From the NCBI RefSeq assembly GCF_044465595.1, contig NZ_JBITLV010000003.1, positions 186,001 through 250,000 on the forward strand: a stretch of DNA of 64,000 nt, read 5' to 3'. The translations under genes were made by a program, and so were the position numbers. Below the pieces are notes generated by a model. It worked only from the letters and a program-made list of their open reading frames with translations. It was not told the origin of the DNA and ran no database searches. This DNA comes from Spongisporangium articulatum (GTDB lineage Bacteria > Actinomycetota > Actinomycetes > Actinomycetales > Kineosporiaceae). Shown in pieces: positions 49,257 to 58,900 of this stretch; position 1 is the stretch's first letter; each line of letters begins with the position of its first letter.

Positions 49257-49267
49257 GAGGGGCTGGG

Positions 49268-49915
49268 TCAGCTCATGCTCGGGGGCGTGAGCACCTGGTC
49301 GATCAGGTAGACGGTGGCGTTGGCCGTCTTGACGCCGCCGCAGATCACGTTCGCGCCGTTGACCTTGAGCGAGTCGCCCGAGCCGGTGACCTTCAGGGCC
49401 TCGCCCTGGACGGTGTCGTGCGAGCCGTCGATGGCGTCGGGGGCCAGCTGGCCGGACACGACGTGGTAGGTCAGCACGCTGGTCAGCGTCTTGGAGTCGC
49501 CCACGATCCCGTTCAGGGTCTTCTTCGGCACCGCCGCGAAGGCGTCGTCGACGGGGGCGAAGACGGTGAACTCGCCGCTGTTCAGCGTGTCGACGAGGTC
49601 GACCTTCTTGTTCAGCTGCCCGGACACGGCCTTGGTGAGCGTGGTCAGCAGCGGGTTGTTGCTGGCCGCCGTGGCCACCGGGTCCTGCGCCATACCGTCG
49701 ACCGAGCCGGCGCCGCTGGGCACGGCCTTCGCGTAGTCGGCACAGCCGGGCCCGACCAGGCCGGCGTTGCTCGCCGTCGTCATGGGCGCGCTGCTCATCG
49801 GCGTGGACGACGAGCCCGTGCCGGAGCCGCTGCTGGTGCCGCCGCACGCGGCCAGGCCGGTGGCGGCCATCAGCGCGACGGCGACCGTGAGCGTGTTGCG
49901 GGTGGTGAGAGGCAT
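49268..49915 (-). CDS. Fasciclin-domain lipoprotein, first copy
   Basis: Surface lipoprotein of 215 residues with lipobox TGLAAC followed by a Ser/Thr/Gly-rich linker. The FAS1 domain (about 75-212) holds NKKVDLVDTLNSGEFTVFAP, VDDAFAAVP and LTYHVVSGQLAPDAID. It is the same length as its tandem copy, with strong similarity through the domain but divergent linkers, which indicates an old duplication. AAGGAG lies upstream of the ATG. The 201-bp gap to the oxidoreductase gene should contain its promoter, but I found no match to the mycobacterial SigK promoter as I remember it. Confidence 0.92.
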   Translation of the reverse strand: MPLTTRNTLTVAVALMAATGLAACGGTSSGSGTGSSSTPMSSAPMTTASNAGLVGPGCADYAKAVPSGAGSVDGMAQDPVATAASNNPLLTTLTKAVSGQLNKKVDLVDTLNSGEFTVFAPVDDAFAAVPKKTLNGIVGDSKTLTSVLTYHVVSGQLAPDAIDGSHDTVQGEALKVTGSGDSLKVNGANVICGGVKTANATVYLIDQVLTPPSMS

Positions 49916-50116
49916 GTCGTTCGCTCCTTAAGCGAGGTGACGTTCACTCCTCGAGTGGTCCCCGAGTACGAAAGGAGTTCGGGCCCAACCGATTCACGGA
50001 TTGCTCAATTCCTCGATCGTGACCTTCCCGTGATGTGGGCCCCCGAAAACGGGCAGGCTGAAGCGATTTCGCCGGTTCCGACGCTTATTTGGTTGCGCGT
50101 CAAACCTTTTCGTCGC

Positions 50117-51664
50117 TCAGACGATGGTGACCACGATCGAGTGCCAGCCGGACGCCCCGTTCGGGAACGGCTCCTCGCGCTCCTGCGTCTGCACGGCCCC
50201 CGTACCGTCCGTGGCCCGCACCTGGAGCGTGTGCGAACCGGGCGCCGCGTCCCACCGCCACACCCACTGCCGCCACAGGTCCTTCGACGCCGCGCTCGAC
50301 AGTTCGGCCTCCTGCCAGGCGCCGCCGTCGACGCGCACCTCGACCGCCTGCACCCCACGGTGCTGGGCCCAGGCCACGCCGGCCACGGCGATCGTGCCGG
50401 AGGCCGTGCGTGACAACGGTTTCGGCGTGTCGATGCGCGAGCCGGTCTTGATCGGCGCCTGCTCGGCCCAACCGCGACGAACCCAGTACGGGTCGAACGC
50501 GTCGAACCGGGACAGCTCCAGGTCGACCAGCCACTTCGTCGCCGAGACGTAGCCGTACAGGCCCGGCACGACCATCCGCACCGGGAACCCGTGCTCGGGC
50601 CGCAACGGTTCACCGTTCATGGCCACGGCCAGCAGGGCGTCGCGACCGTCGAGCACGACGGAGACCGGCGTGCCGATCGTCATCCCGTCGCTCGAGGTGC
50701 CGACGAGCTGGTCGGCGTCCGCGTGCACGCCGAGCTCGCGCAGCAGGGGGGCCAGCTCGACACCCAGCCACCGCGCGGTGCCCAGCAACTTGCCGCCCAC
50801 CTCGTTGGAGACGCAGGTCAGGGTGATGTCCCGCTCCACGACCGGCCGCTTCAGCAGCTCGTCGTAGCTCAGCGTCAGCTCGCGGTCGACCTTCCCGTGC
50901 ACCTTGAGCTGCCACTCGTCGGTGGTCAACCGCGGGACCGACAGTGCGGTGTCGACCCGGTAGAAGTCGGCGCTCGGCGTGAAGAACGTGCTCAGGCCAC
51001 GGAGTTTCAGCTGGGCGCCGTCGGGCAGCGCCTCGGCAGGCTGCACCGGGCGCGGTAGGACGACCGCCCGCCGCGACGCCTCGACGTCGGCGCGGGTGCG
51101 CAGCAGGAACCGGCCGCCCACGCCGGACAGGCCCGCCAGGACGAGGGCCCCGCCGGTGACGAGGAGCCCCCGGCGTCCCGGGCCCGCGTCCTCCCTCTCC
51201 GCGTCGGCACCCAGACCCTGGGAACCCAGCAGCCGGGCCAGGGCCACCACACCGACCACGGCCGCCAGCAACGACGGCAGGAGGTCGTACCAGCGGAACG
51301 TCGGACGGGTGGCGGCGGCCCCGGCGGCGACCAGACCGAGCATCGCCACGGCGACCAGCCCGGCCCGGCGACGGCGCACCGCGAGCACTCCGATGAGCGC
51401 GGCCATCAGGGCGATGGTCGCGAAGACCCCGCTCAGCAGGACGAGCTTGTCGTTCTCGCCGAACGTCCGGATCGCGAACTCCTTGAGGAACCGCGGTGTC
51501 CGGTCGACGGCCGCGCCCCCGACGACGATCGCGGGGGACACGGGCCGCCCGAGCGCTCCCGCGGCCAGTTCGGCGACGCCCAGGGCCAGACCTCCGGCGA
51601 GCAGCCCGCTCAGGGCGCCGCGGGAGTACTGGGACAGCATGGACTTTCGTTCGGGGCTGAACAA
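50117..51664 (-). CDS. Membrane-anchored molybdopterin-dependent oxidoreductase (sulfite-oxidase family)
   Basis: A 515-residue protein with an N-terminal membrane region of four helices (about 14-37, 74-96, 101-119, 128-146). A twin-arginine-like segment GRRGLLVTGGALVLAGLSG (about 164-182) comes next, followed by an extracytoplasmic Moco domain. The molybdenum-ligand cysteine is C284 in ITLTCVSNEVGG, with PLRPEHGFPVRMVVPGLYG as a second signature. A Mo-co dimerisation domain closes the protein. The physiological substrate could be sulfite, methionine sulfoxide or another S/N-oxide. A TTG start at 51664 is chosen because GGGAGGGG lies six bases before it; ATG 51640 has no such site. Association with SigK loci is known in other actinobacteria. 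Confidence 0.88.
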   Translation of the reverse strand: MFSPERKSMLSQYSRGALSGLLAGGLALGVAELAAGALGRPVSPAIVVGGAAVDRTPRFLKEFAIRTFGENDKLVLLSGVFATIALMAALIGVLAVRRRRAGLVAVAMLGLVAAGAAATRPTFRWYDLLPSLLAAVVGVVALARLLGSQGLGADAEREDAGPGRRGLLVTGGALVLAGLSGVGGRFLLRTRADVEASRRAVVLPRPVQPAEALPDGAQLKLRGLSTFFTPSADFYRVDTALSVPRLTTDEWQLKVHGKVDRELTLSYDELLKRPVVERDITLTCVSNEVGGKLLGTARWLGVELAPLLRELGVHADADQLVGTSSDGMTIGTPVSVVLDGRDALLAVAMNGEPLRPEHGFPVRMVVPGLYGYVSATKWLVDLELSRFDAFDPYWVRRGWAEQAPIKTGSRIDTPKPLSRTASGTIAVAGVAWAQHRGVQAVEVRVDGGAWQEAELSSAASKDLWRQWVWRWDAAPGSHTLQVRATDGTGAVQTQEREEPFPNGASGWHSIVVTIV

Positions 51665-51699
51665 GGCAAACCCCTCCCGTCAGATTGAGTTTCGACCGG

Positions 51700-52395
51700 T
51701 CAGACCTCGACCGCGAGCACGGGCGCCGTGGTCGGTTGCTTCGACCCGCCCGTCGGTTCCACCGAGATCCCGACCTCGTAGCCGTGCGGGACGTCGTCGA
51801 TCAGCAGCTGGGTGCTTCCTGCCTCCAGCGTGGCGAGACCCACCGACCGGGCCGGGTCGTCGCCGTGCATGACCCAGACCTGGTAGTCGTGCCCGCTCGG
51901 CGCGGCGGGCATGTCGGCGAGGGCGAGGACGGCCGTGTCGTCGTAGGCGGCCACCGTGGCCCGCCCGCCACCGGACATCTGCTTCGAGACCTGCACCCGG
52001 TCCGGCGCCGTGAGCACCCGGACGATCGCGTCGGCCTGGCTCTGCGCGTCGCCCGCGACCTGGTGGCCGTGCACGACCCCGCCGACGCCGACCCCGGCGG
52101 CGATCAGCACCGCGGCGGCCGCGGCCAGCGGGCGCCAGACGAGGCGCGGCCGTCGGGGCCGCGGTCCGGGCGCGACCTGGCGGGCGCGGGACACCCGGGT
52201 CATGACGTGCAGCCGCATCACCGCGGGCGGCGGCACCGCGACCCGCTCGGCGAGCAGCGCGGTGGTCTCCCGGAAGTCGGCCACCTCGGCCGCGCAGCTG
52301 TCGCACTCGTGCAGGTGCCGTTCCATGGACCGACGCTCGACGTCGTCCAGCGCGTCGAGGACGTAGGCGCCGGTGTCCAGATGCAGGTCAGTCAT
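51700..52395 (-). CDS. Zinc-type anti-sigma factor, RskA-like
   Basis: Membrane-spanning inhibitor of the adjacent ECF sigma factor, 231 residues. The N-terminal cytosolic anti-sigma domain has the ZAS motif HLHECDSC (about 29-36) preceded by DTGAYVLDALDDVERRSME. One helix (about 90-112, PLAAAAAVLIAAGVGVGGVV) crosses the membrane, and the C-terminal extracytoplasmic RskA domain contains DYQVWVMHGDDP and VEPTGGSKQPT. The ATG overlaps the sigma-factor stop by 8 nt, ensuring paired synthesis. Regulated proteolysis after an external signal is the known release mechanism for this family. Confidence 0.93.
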   Translation of the reverse strand: MTDLHLDTGAYVLDALDDVERRSMERHLHECDSCAAEVADFRETTALLAERVAVPPPAVMRLHVMTRVSRARQVAPGPRPRRPRLVWRPLAAAAAVLIAAGVGVGGVVHGHQVAGDAQSQADAIVRVLTAPDRVQVSKQMSGGGRATVAAYDDTAVLALADMPAAPSGHDYQVWVMHGDDPARSVGLATLEAGSTQLLIDDVPHGYEVGISVEPTGGSKQPTTAPVLAVEV

Positions 52396-53011
52396 CGCCA
52401 CCCACCCCCAGGCAGTCGCGCAGCCGGATCAACCCGTCGCGCATCCTGGTCTTGATCGTCCCGAGCGGAAGCTTCAGCAGGCCGGCCACCTGGGTCTGGC
52501 TGTGGCCGCCGTAGTAGGACAGCTCGATCGACTCGCGCTGTCGCGGCGTGAGGCCCTCCAGGCAGCTGCGCACGCGCTCCACGTCCAGGCGGGTCTCGAC
52601 CCGCTCGGTCACGTCGTCGAAGTCGCGCTCCAGCTGGGCCACGCCGACGACGTGGTCGCGGGTGCGGGACGCCTCGGCGCTGCGCACCCGGTCGACCGCC
52701 CGCCGGTGGGCCATCGTGGCCACCCAGGCCCGGGCGCTGCCGCGGCCGGCGTCGAACCGGGCGGCGGTGCGCCAGACCTCCAGCAGCACCTCCTGGGCGA
52801 CCTCCTCGGCCTGGGCCGGGTCGCGGACCACGCTGCGGGCCAGCCCGAACACCGTCGGCGCGAACCGGTCGTAGACCGCCTCGAACGCCTCCTGGTCGCC
52901 GCGGGCCACCAGCTCGAGCAGTTCCTCCGGGGTGCGTTCCCCGGCCGGGACGGCGCTCAGCCCGGGGCGGCGGGATTCTCCCGACCCGGTGCTGGGGCTG
53001 CTCGTGGGCAT
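52388..53011 (-). CDS. ECF sigma factor, SigK-like
   Basis: A 207-residue extracytoplasmic-function sigma factor. Region 2 is FEAVYDRFAPTVFGLARSVV through EEVAQEVLLEVWRTA and ARAWVATMAHRRAVDRVR. Region 4 is LTPRQRESIELSYYGGHSQTQVAGLL followed by TIKTRMRDGLIRLRD. The group is recognised by partner (RskA-type anti-sigma) and by the neighbouring fasciclin genes. The ATG at 53011 follows GGAAGGGA. The likely regulon includes the oxidoreductase and the two fasciclin lipoproteins downstream. A hairpin lies in the untranslated leader. Confidence 0.93.
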   Translation of the reverse strand: MPTSSPSTGSGESRRPGLSAVPAGERTPEELLELVARGDQEAFEAVYDRFAPTVFGLARSVVRDPAQAEEVAQEVLLEVWRTAARFDAGRGSARAWVATMAHRRAVDRVRSAEASRTRDHVVGVAQLERDFDDVTERVETRLDVERVRSCLEGLTPRQRESIELSYYGGHSQTQVAGLLKLPLGTIKTRMRDGLIRLRDCLGVGGDD

Positions 53012-53028
53012 GCCGTCCCTTCCTCTGC

Positions 53029-53057
53029 GCTGATCCGATCGCTCTCGATCGCTCAGC
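53029..53057 (-). promoter_or_regulatory. Hairpin in the leader of the sigma-factor gene
   Basis: GCTGA (53029-53033), CGATCG (53036-53041), CGATCG (53046-53051) and TCAGC (53053-53057) pair as a stem with a small asymmetric bulge around loop CTCT. It lies 18-46 bases upstream of the ATG, so it may influence translation or be an operator. Confidence 0.45.
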
Positions 53058-53104
53058 ACGTGTTCGGTGCCCGGGCCCGGGCGGATTGGTCCCGGCTGGT
53101 TCCG

Positions 53105-54577
53105 CTAGGGCAGCGGCCAGGTGTGCACGGGTTCGTTGGCGTGCATGCCCTGCGCGTACATCCGCAGCATCTCGGTCAGGGCCGCGGCCCGGTCGGCGCC
53201 GCGCGCCTCGAACGCCGCGGTGGCCTTCACCTGCCAGGCGGCACCGTTCTGCCCGGTCTTGGCCCGGTCCTCGATGATGCCCAGGTACCGGTCGACGTCG
53301 GCCGTGGGCACCCCGGCCGCGCTCAGCCCCTCCTGGGCCAGCGGCAGCAGCCGGCGCAGCACGAGCTCCTCGACCGAGGTCTCCCCCAGCCCCGGCCAGT
53401 AGACGGTGGCGTCCATGCCCCGCTTGCAGCAGGCGGTGAAGTTCTCCTCCGCCGCCGCGAAGGTGAGCTTGGACCACAGGGGGCGCTCGTCGTCCACCAT
53501 GGCCCGGACCGCGCCGTGGAACAGGGCCGCGTTGGCCACCACGTCGGCCACGGTGGGCCCGGCGGGCAGCACCCGGTTCTCGACCCGCAGGTGCGGCTTG
53601 CCGTCGACCACGGCGTAGACCGGCCGGTTCCAGCGGTAGACGGTGCCGTTGTGCAGCCGCAGTTCCTGCAGGACCGGGGCGCGACCGGAGGCCAGCACGG
53701 CCACCGGGTCCTCGTCGCTGACCTCCGGCAGCAGCGACGGGAAGTAGCGCACGTTCTCCTCGAACAGGTCGAAGATCGAGGTGATCCACCGTTCGCCGAA
53801 CCAGACCCGCGGGCGCACGCCCTGGTTGCGCAACTCCTGCGGGCGGGTGTCCGTGGACTGCTGGAACAGCTCGGTGCGGGTCTCCTGCCACAGGTGACGG
53901 CCGAAGAAGTACGGCGAGTTGGCCCCGAGCGCGACCTGCGGCCCGGCGATCAGCTGGGCGGCGTTCCACGCGGGCGCGAACTGCTGGGGGGTGACCTGCA
54001 CGTGCACCTGCACGCTGGTGCACGCGGACTCGGGCGCCAGCGTCGTCGCGTACGCGGAAAGCCGCTCCACGCCGTGGATGTCGAGGTGCAGGTCCTCGCC
54101 GCGGGCCGCGAAGATCGAGTCGTTCAGCGCCGCGTAGCGGGTCGAGGCGCTCATCCAGTTCTCGTCGGCGAGATGCTGGGGCATGATCGTCGGCAGGATG
54201 CCGACCATGATGATGTGGGCACCGCGGCGGTGGGCCTTCTCCTCGGCCGCGTTGAGGCTCTTGCGCAGGTGCTGCTCCAGGTCGGCCAGGCGCTCCAACG
54301 GCCCCGGCGGGACGTTCAGCTCGATGTTGTAGGCCCCGAGCTCCGTCTGGTAGTCGGGGTCGGCGATCTCCTCGAGCACGTCCGCGTTCACCAGCGCCGG
54401 CTGGTAGTCGTCGCCGACGAGGTTCAGCTCCATCTCCAGGCCGGTCAGCGGCTGGTGGTCCTCGTAGGACCAGTCACCCAACATCTGTTCGAAGACGTCC
54501 AGGCACAGCTGCACCTTCTCGCGGTAGCGCTGGCGCTCCTCGCGCGTGAACCGGCTCGCCGAGACCTCGTCTCCCAC
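53105..54577 (-). CDS. Glutamate-cysteine ligase family protein (GCS2)
   Basis: ATP-dependent carboxylate-amine ligase of 490 residues. GLEMELNLVGDDYQPALVNADVL and GAYNIELNVPP are the N-terminal ATP/metal-binding stretches, followed by SACTSVQVHVQV and LEENVRYFPSLLPEV. The C-terminal half contains TVYRWNRPVYAV and PHLRVENRVLPAGPT. Actinobacterial members are usually annotated glutamate-cysteine ligase. In mycothiol organisms their product may be gamma-glutamylcysteine for ergothioneine (EgtA) or something else; the egtB-E genes are not adjacent, so the role here is open. The start is GTG at 54577. It is transcribed alone, divergent from sbcD. Confidence 0.88.
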   Translation of the reverse strand: MGDEVSASRFTREERQRYREKVQLCLDVFEQMLGDWSYEDHQPLTGLEMELNLVGDDYQPALVNADVLEEIADPDYQTELGAYNIELNVPPGPLERLADLEQHLRKSLNAAEEKAHRRGAHIIMVGILPTIMPQHLADENWMSASTRYAALNDSIFAARGEDLHLDIHGVERLSAYATTLAPESACTSVQVHVQVTPQQFAPAWNAAQLIAGPQVALGANSPYFFGRHLWQETRTELFQQSTDTRPQELRNQGVRPRVWFGERWITSIFDLFEENVRYFPSLLPEVSDEDPVAVLASGRAPVLQELRLHNGTVYRWNRPVYAVVDGKPHLRVENRVLPAGPTVADVVANAALFHGAVRAMVDDERPLWSKLTFAAAEENFTACCKRGMDATVYWPGLGETSVEELVLRRLLPLAQEGLSAAGVPTADVDRYLGIIEDRAKTGQNGAAWQVKATAAFEARGADRAAALTEMLRMYAQGMHANEPVHTWPLP

Positions 54578-54708
54578 GAGATCGATCCGACCACACTCCG
54601 CGGTCGGGGACCATCCCTCGTGGCACCCGTGATCGCGTGGCGTCCGATTTCCACCGGTTCTCCCGGCGGCCCGGCGTGTTGGGCGCGATGGCTGTCGGTC
54701 CTCGTGCC

Positions 54709-54720
54709 TAGATTCGCGGC
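54709..54720 (+). promoter_or_regulatory. -10 region of a leaderless promoter for sbcD
   Basis: TAGATT (54709-54714) is followed by six bases and the GTG at 54721. No ribosome-binding site is present and no SOS-type operator was seen in the 143-bp divergent gap. Confidence 0.45.
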
Positions 54721-55953
54721 GTGCGCATCCTCCACACCTCGGACTGGCACCTCGGCCGGTCGTTCCACGGGGTCGACCTGCTCGGGGCGCAGGCCGCGTT
54801 CCTCGAGCACCTGGTCGAGGTGGTGCGCAGCGAGGCGGTGGACGTCGTGCTGGTCGCCGGCGACGTCTACGACCGGGCCCTGCCCGGGGTCGACGCGGTC
54901 CAGGTGCTGGACGACGGGCTCGCGGCCCTCGTGGGTGCCGGGGCGCAGGTGGTGGTCTCCAGCGGCAACCACGACTCCGCGGTGCGGCTGGGGTTCGGCT
55001 CGCGGCTGCTGGCCGGCACCGGTCTGCACCTGCGCACCCACGTGGCCCGCGCCGCCGACCCGGTGCTGCTGGCCGACGAGCACGGCGAGGTCGCGTTCTA
55101 CCCGCTCCCCTACCTGGAACCGGCGGTCGCGGCGCGTGCGCTGGGGTCGGAGGCCAGTCACGCCGGGGTGCTCGGGGCGGCCGCCGCGGCGGTGCGGGCG
55201 GACCTGGCGCGTCGTCCCGGCGCGCGGTCGGTCCTGGCCGCCCACGCCTTCGTCACCGGCGGGCAGGGCAGCGACAGCGAGCGGGCGCTCTCCGTGGGCG
55301 GGATCGGGCAGGTCCCGGCGTCGCTGTTCGACGGCGTCGACTACGTGGCCCTCGGGCACCTGCACGGGCGGCAGCGGCTGGCCGAGACGGTGCGCTACAG
55401 CGGTTCCCCGCTGGCCTTCTCGTTCTCCGAGGCGGGGCACACGAAGGGCAGTTGGCTGGTGGAGCTCGGCGCCGACGGCGTCAGCGGCGTCACAGCGGTC
55501 GACGCGCCGGTGCCGCGGCGCCTGGCCCGGCTGCGCGGCCGGCTCGACGACCTGCTGATGGACGTGACCCACGCGGAGGCCGAGAACGCCTGGTGCCAGG
55601 TCACTCTCACCGACGCGGAACGTCCGGCGGCGCCCATGGAACGGCTGCGCACGCGGTTCCCCGACGTGCTGGAGCTGCGGTTCGAACCCGAGGCCGGGGC
55701 CACGGCCCCCTCCGAGGCCTCGTACGCCGCGCGCACGGCGGGCCGGCCCGACCTGGAGGTGTGCTGCGGCTTCCTCGAGCACGTCCGCGGCCGGGCCACG
55801 AACGGGCCCGAGTCGACCCTGCTGAACGAGGCGCTCGAGGCGGTGCTGCTCGCGGACGTCGAGGGTTACGACCCGGTGGCCGCCCAGCTGGCCCTGGACG
55901 ACGCCGCGCCGGTCGGGCGCGGCACCCGCCGCCGCGCGGCGAAGGCCGGGTGA
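54721..55953 (+). CDS. sbcD: Exonuclease SbcD, nuclease subunit of SbcCD
   Basis: Mn-dependent nuclease of 410 residues, the Mre11 homologue, which with SbcC cleaves hairpins and blocked DNA ends. Phosphodiesterase motifs are in order: HTSDWHLG (I), AGDVYDRA (II), SSGNHDSA (III), the histidine of LAAHAFV (IV) and GHLHGRQ (V). The C-terminal capping domain is present (from about 270), and the tail is Arg/Lys-rich. Translation begins on the first codon of the transcript, judging by the TAnnnT box. SbcC begins five bases after the stop. Confidence 0.95.
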   Translation: MRILHTSDWHLGRSFHGVDLLGAQAAFLEHLVEVVRSEAVDVVLVAGDVYDRALPGVDAVQVLDDGLAALVGAGAQVVVSSGNHDSAVRLGFGSRLLAGTGLHLRTHVARAADPVLLADEHGEVAFYPLPYLEPAVAARALGSEASHAGVLGAAAAAVRADLARRPGARSVLAAHAFVTGGQGSDSERALSVGGIGQVPASLFDGVDYVALGHLHGRQRLAETVRYSGSPLAFSFSEAGHTKGSWLVELGADGVSGVTAVDAPVPRRLARLRGRLDDLLMDVTHAEAENAWCQVTLTDAERPAAPMERLRTRFPDVLELRFEPEAGATAPSEASYAARTAGRPDLEVCCGFLEHVRGRATNGPESTLLNEALEAVLLADVEGYDPVAAQLALDDAAPVGRGTRRRAAKAG

Positions 55954-55957
55954 AGCG

Positions 55958-58900
55958 GTGAGGCTGCACCGGTTGGAGGTCACCGCGTTCGGCCCCTTCG
56001 GCGGCCGTCAGGTGGTCGACTTCGATGCGCTCGGCGCGGGTGGGCTGTTCCTGCTCCACGGGCCCACCGGGGCCGGGAAGACGACGGTGCTCGACGCGGT
56101 CTGCTTCGCGCTCTACGGCTCGGTGCCGGGGGCCCGGGGCGGCCGGAACGCACGGCTGCGCAGCGACCACGCGGCGGACGGCGAGGTGCCGCGGGTGGTC
56201 TGCGAGGTCACCCTCGCCGGGCGCCGGTTCGAGATCACCCGCGACGCCGAGTGGCACCGGCCCAAACGGCGCGGTGAGGGCACGGTCCGGGAGCAGTCGC
56301 GGGTCCTGCTGAACGAGCTCGTCGGCGGCGAGTGGCGGCCCGTGACCAACCGGATCGACGAGGCCGCCGACCTGATCGACCGGCTCACCGGGCTGGGCGT
56401 CGAGCAGTTCACGAAGCTGGTGCTGCTTCCGCAGGGCGAGTTCGCGGCGTTCCTGCGGGCCAAGCCCGAGGAACGGCGTCCGGTGCTGCAGAAGCTGTTC
56501 GGCACCGACCGGTTCTCCGCGGTGGAGACCTGGCTGGCCGAGCACCGCCGCACCCTGAAGAACCAGGTGGACGCCGCGGTCCAGCGCAGCGACATCCTGC
56601 TCGCCAGGGCCGAGCAGGCCTGGAAGCTCGCGGGCTCCCCCACCGCGCTGCCCCCGGCCGCCCCGGCCGGAGACGACGAACCCGACCTGCTGGACCTGCT
56701 CTCCCTGCTCGACCCGGCCGAGCCGGCCTTCGGTCCCGCACCCGTGGCCGATGCGGAACTACCTGCGGTGGAACGGGTCTCACGCTGGCTGCGGCGGCTC
56801 GAGTTCGCCACCGGTGAGGCCTACGCGGCGGTCCAGGCGGCCGAACCGGCCGAACGGGCGGCGGTGCGCGCCGAACATGAAGCCACCGCGCGGGCCACCC
56901 TGCGGGCCCGGGGCCGGGCATTGCGGGCCCGGCTCGCGGAGCTGGAGGCGGGCGCGGCGGAGCAGGCCGCCCGGGTGCGCCGGCTCGAGCAGGCGGGCGC
57001 GGCGTCGGTGCTGGGGTCCGTACTGGAACGGCTGCACGCGGCCCGCGCCGAGGCGGCGGAGGCCGCTGACGCGGTGGCACAGGCGGCGGCACAGGCGGCG
57101 GCACAGGTGGCGGCGCAGGCCCGGGCCGGGCTCGCGGAGGACCCCACGGCGCAGGCGGACCCGGGCGACCGCTTGGCCGCCCTGACCGGTCAGCTGGCCG
57201 CCGCCCGGGACGCGCTGCCCGCCGCCCGCCAGTACGTCGAGGTCGCCGCCCGGCTCACCCGGGCCACGGCGGCCGAGACCACGGCCCGGGAGGCGCTGGC
57301 CGCGGCCGAGGCCGAGGTGACCCGGCTGGCCGGGCGGCGCGCGACCCTCGAGACGGAGCGGGCGACGATCGCCACGACCGCCGCGCTGGTCGAGGCGACG
57401 CAGGCTCAGGTCCGGCGGGCCGGGGCCGTGGTCCGGGCCGTGACCGCCCGGCTCGAGGCCGAGAACCGGCTGACGGAGCGGGAATCCGTGGTTCAGGCCG
57501 CCTTCGAGACCTACCGCACGGCCACCGAGGAAGTGCTGCGGCTGCGCACCCGGCGACTCGAGGGGATGGCCGCGGAACTGGCCGCCGGGCTGCACGACGG
57601 CGACGCCTGCCCCGTGTGCGGCAACCCCGAGCACCCACACCCGGCCGCGCCGGCCGTCGGCCACGTCACCGAGGCCGACGAACAGGCCGCCCAGCAGCGG
57701 GCCACGTCGGCCGAGGCGGCCCTGCGCGCGGCGGAGGCGGCCCGGGACGAGAGCCGGCTGGCCCGCGCCGGCGCCGACGCCGAGGCCGACGGCGCCACCC
57801 CCGAAGTCGCCGCGCAGGCGCTGCGCGAGGCCTCGCAGAGGCAGGCCGAGGCGGTCGCCGCGGCCGGTCGGCTCACCGAGATCGACGTGGCGCTGGCCGC
57901 CCTCGCCGAGCAGGCCACGCTCACCACCGACCGGGTGAGCGCCGCCCGGGCGGCCGTCGAGGCCGCGACCGGTGCCGCCGGAGCTCTGCTGGGCCGGCGC
58001 GACGAGTTGGCCGCCCGGGTGGAGGCCCCCGCCGCGGCCGCCCCCGACGCGGTGCTCACCGCGCTGACCGAGCGGGTCGACGCGCTCACGGCGCAGGTCG
58101 AGGCCTGGGCCCGGCTCGCCGAGGCCCACACCCGGCACGGAGCCCTGCAGCAGCGGCTGGACGACCTCCAGGAGGCGGGCGTCCAGGCCGCCCGCGACGC
58201 CGGTTTCGAGACCCTGACCGACGCCGAGGCCGCCGCCCTGCCCGACGCCGAACGGGCCACCCTGAAGACGGCCGTGACCGCCTGGACCGACGAGGTCGCG
58301 CAGCTGCAGGGCCAGCTCGCCGACCCCGACCTGACCACCGCCGCGACGGGCCCCGAACCCGACCTGGAGGCCGCGCGGGCCGCCGTCCAGCAGGCCCGGA
58401 CGCGGCGCGCCGCCGCGGCGCAACGGCACACGCTGGCCACCGGGGCGACCGGTGAGGTGCGCGAGCTGCTGGAGCGGCTGAAGGCGCACGAGGCGGCCAC
58501 CCGCCCGCTGCGCGAGCGGTTCGCGCTCGTCGAGTCGGTGTCCAGCAGTGTCGAGGGCAACGGCGAGAACCGTTTGAAGATGCGGCTTTCCGCGTACGTG
58601 CTGGCCGCCCGGCTGGAGCAGGTGGCCGAGGCCGCGAGCGTCCGGCTGGCCGCCATGACCGAACAGCGCTTCACCCTGAAGCACTCCGACGGTCCCGCCC
58701 GCGGCGGCGCCCGGGCCGGTCTCGGTCTCGTCGTCGTCGACGCCTGGACCGGGGTCGAACGCGACCCCGCCACCCTCTCCGGCGGCGAGACGTTCTGCAC
58801 GTCCCTGGCCCTGGCCCTCGGCCTGGCCGACGTCGTCAGCGCCGAGTCGGGCGGCCTGCGGCTGGAGACCCTGCTCGTCGACGAGGGGTTCGGTTCCCTC

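Noticed and set aside
49916..50116. Search for a mycobacterial SigK-type promoter upstream of the fasciclin gene
   Set aside because: I looked for a CCATCC / CCGAAT pair at suitable spacing on the minus strand and found none. The CCGAAT within the nested palindrome lacks a partner -35.
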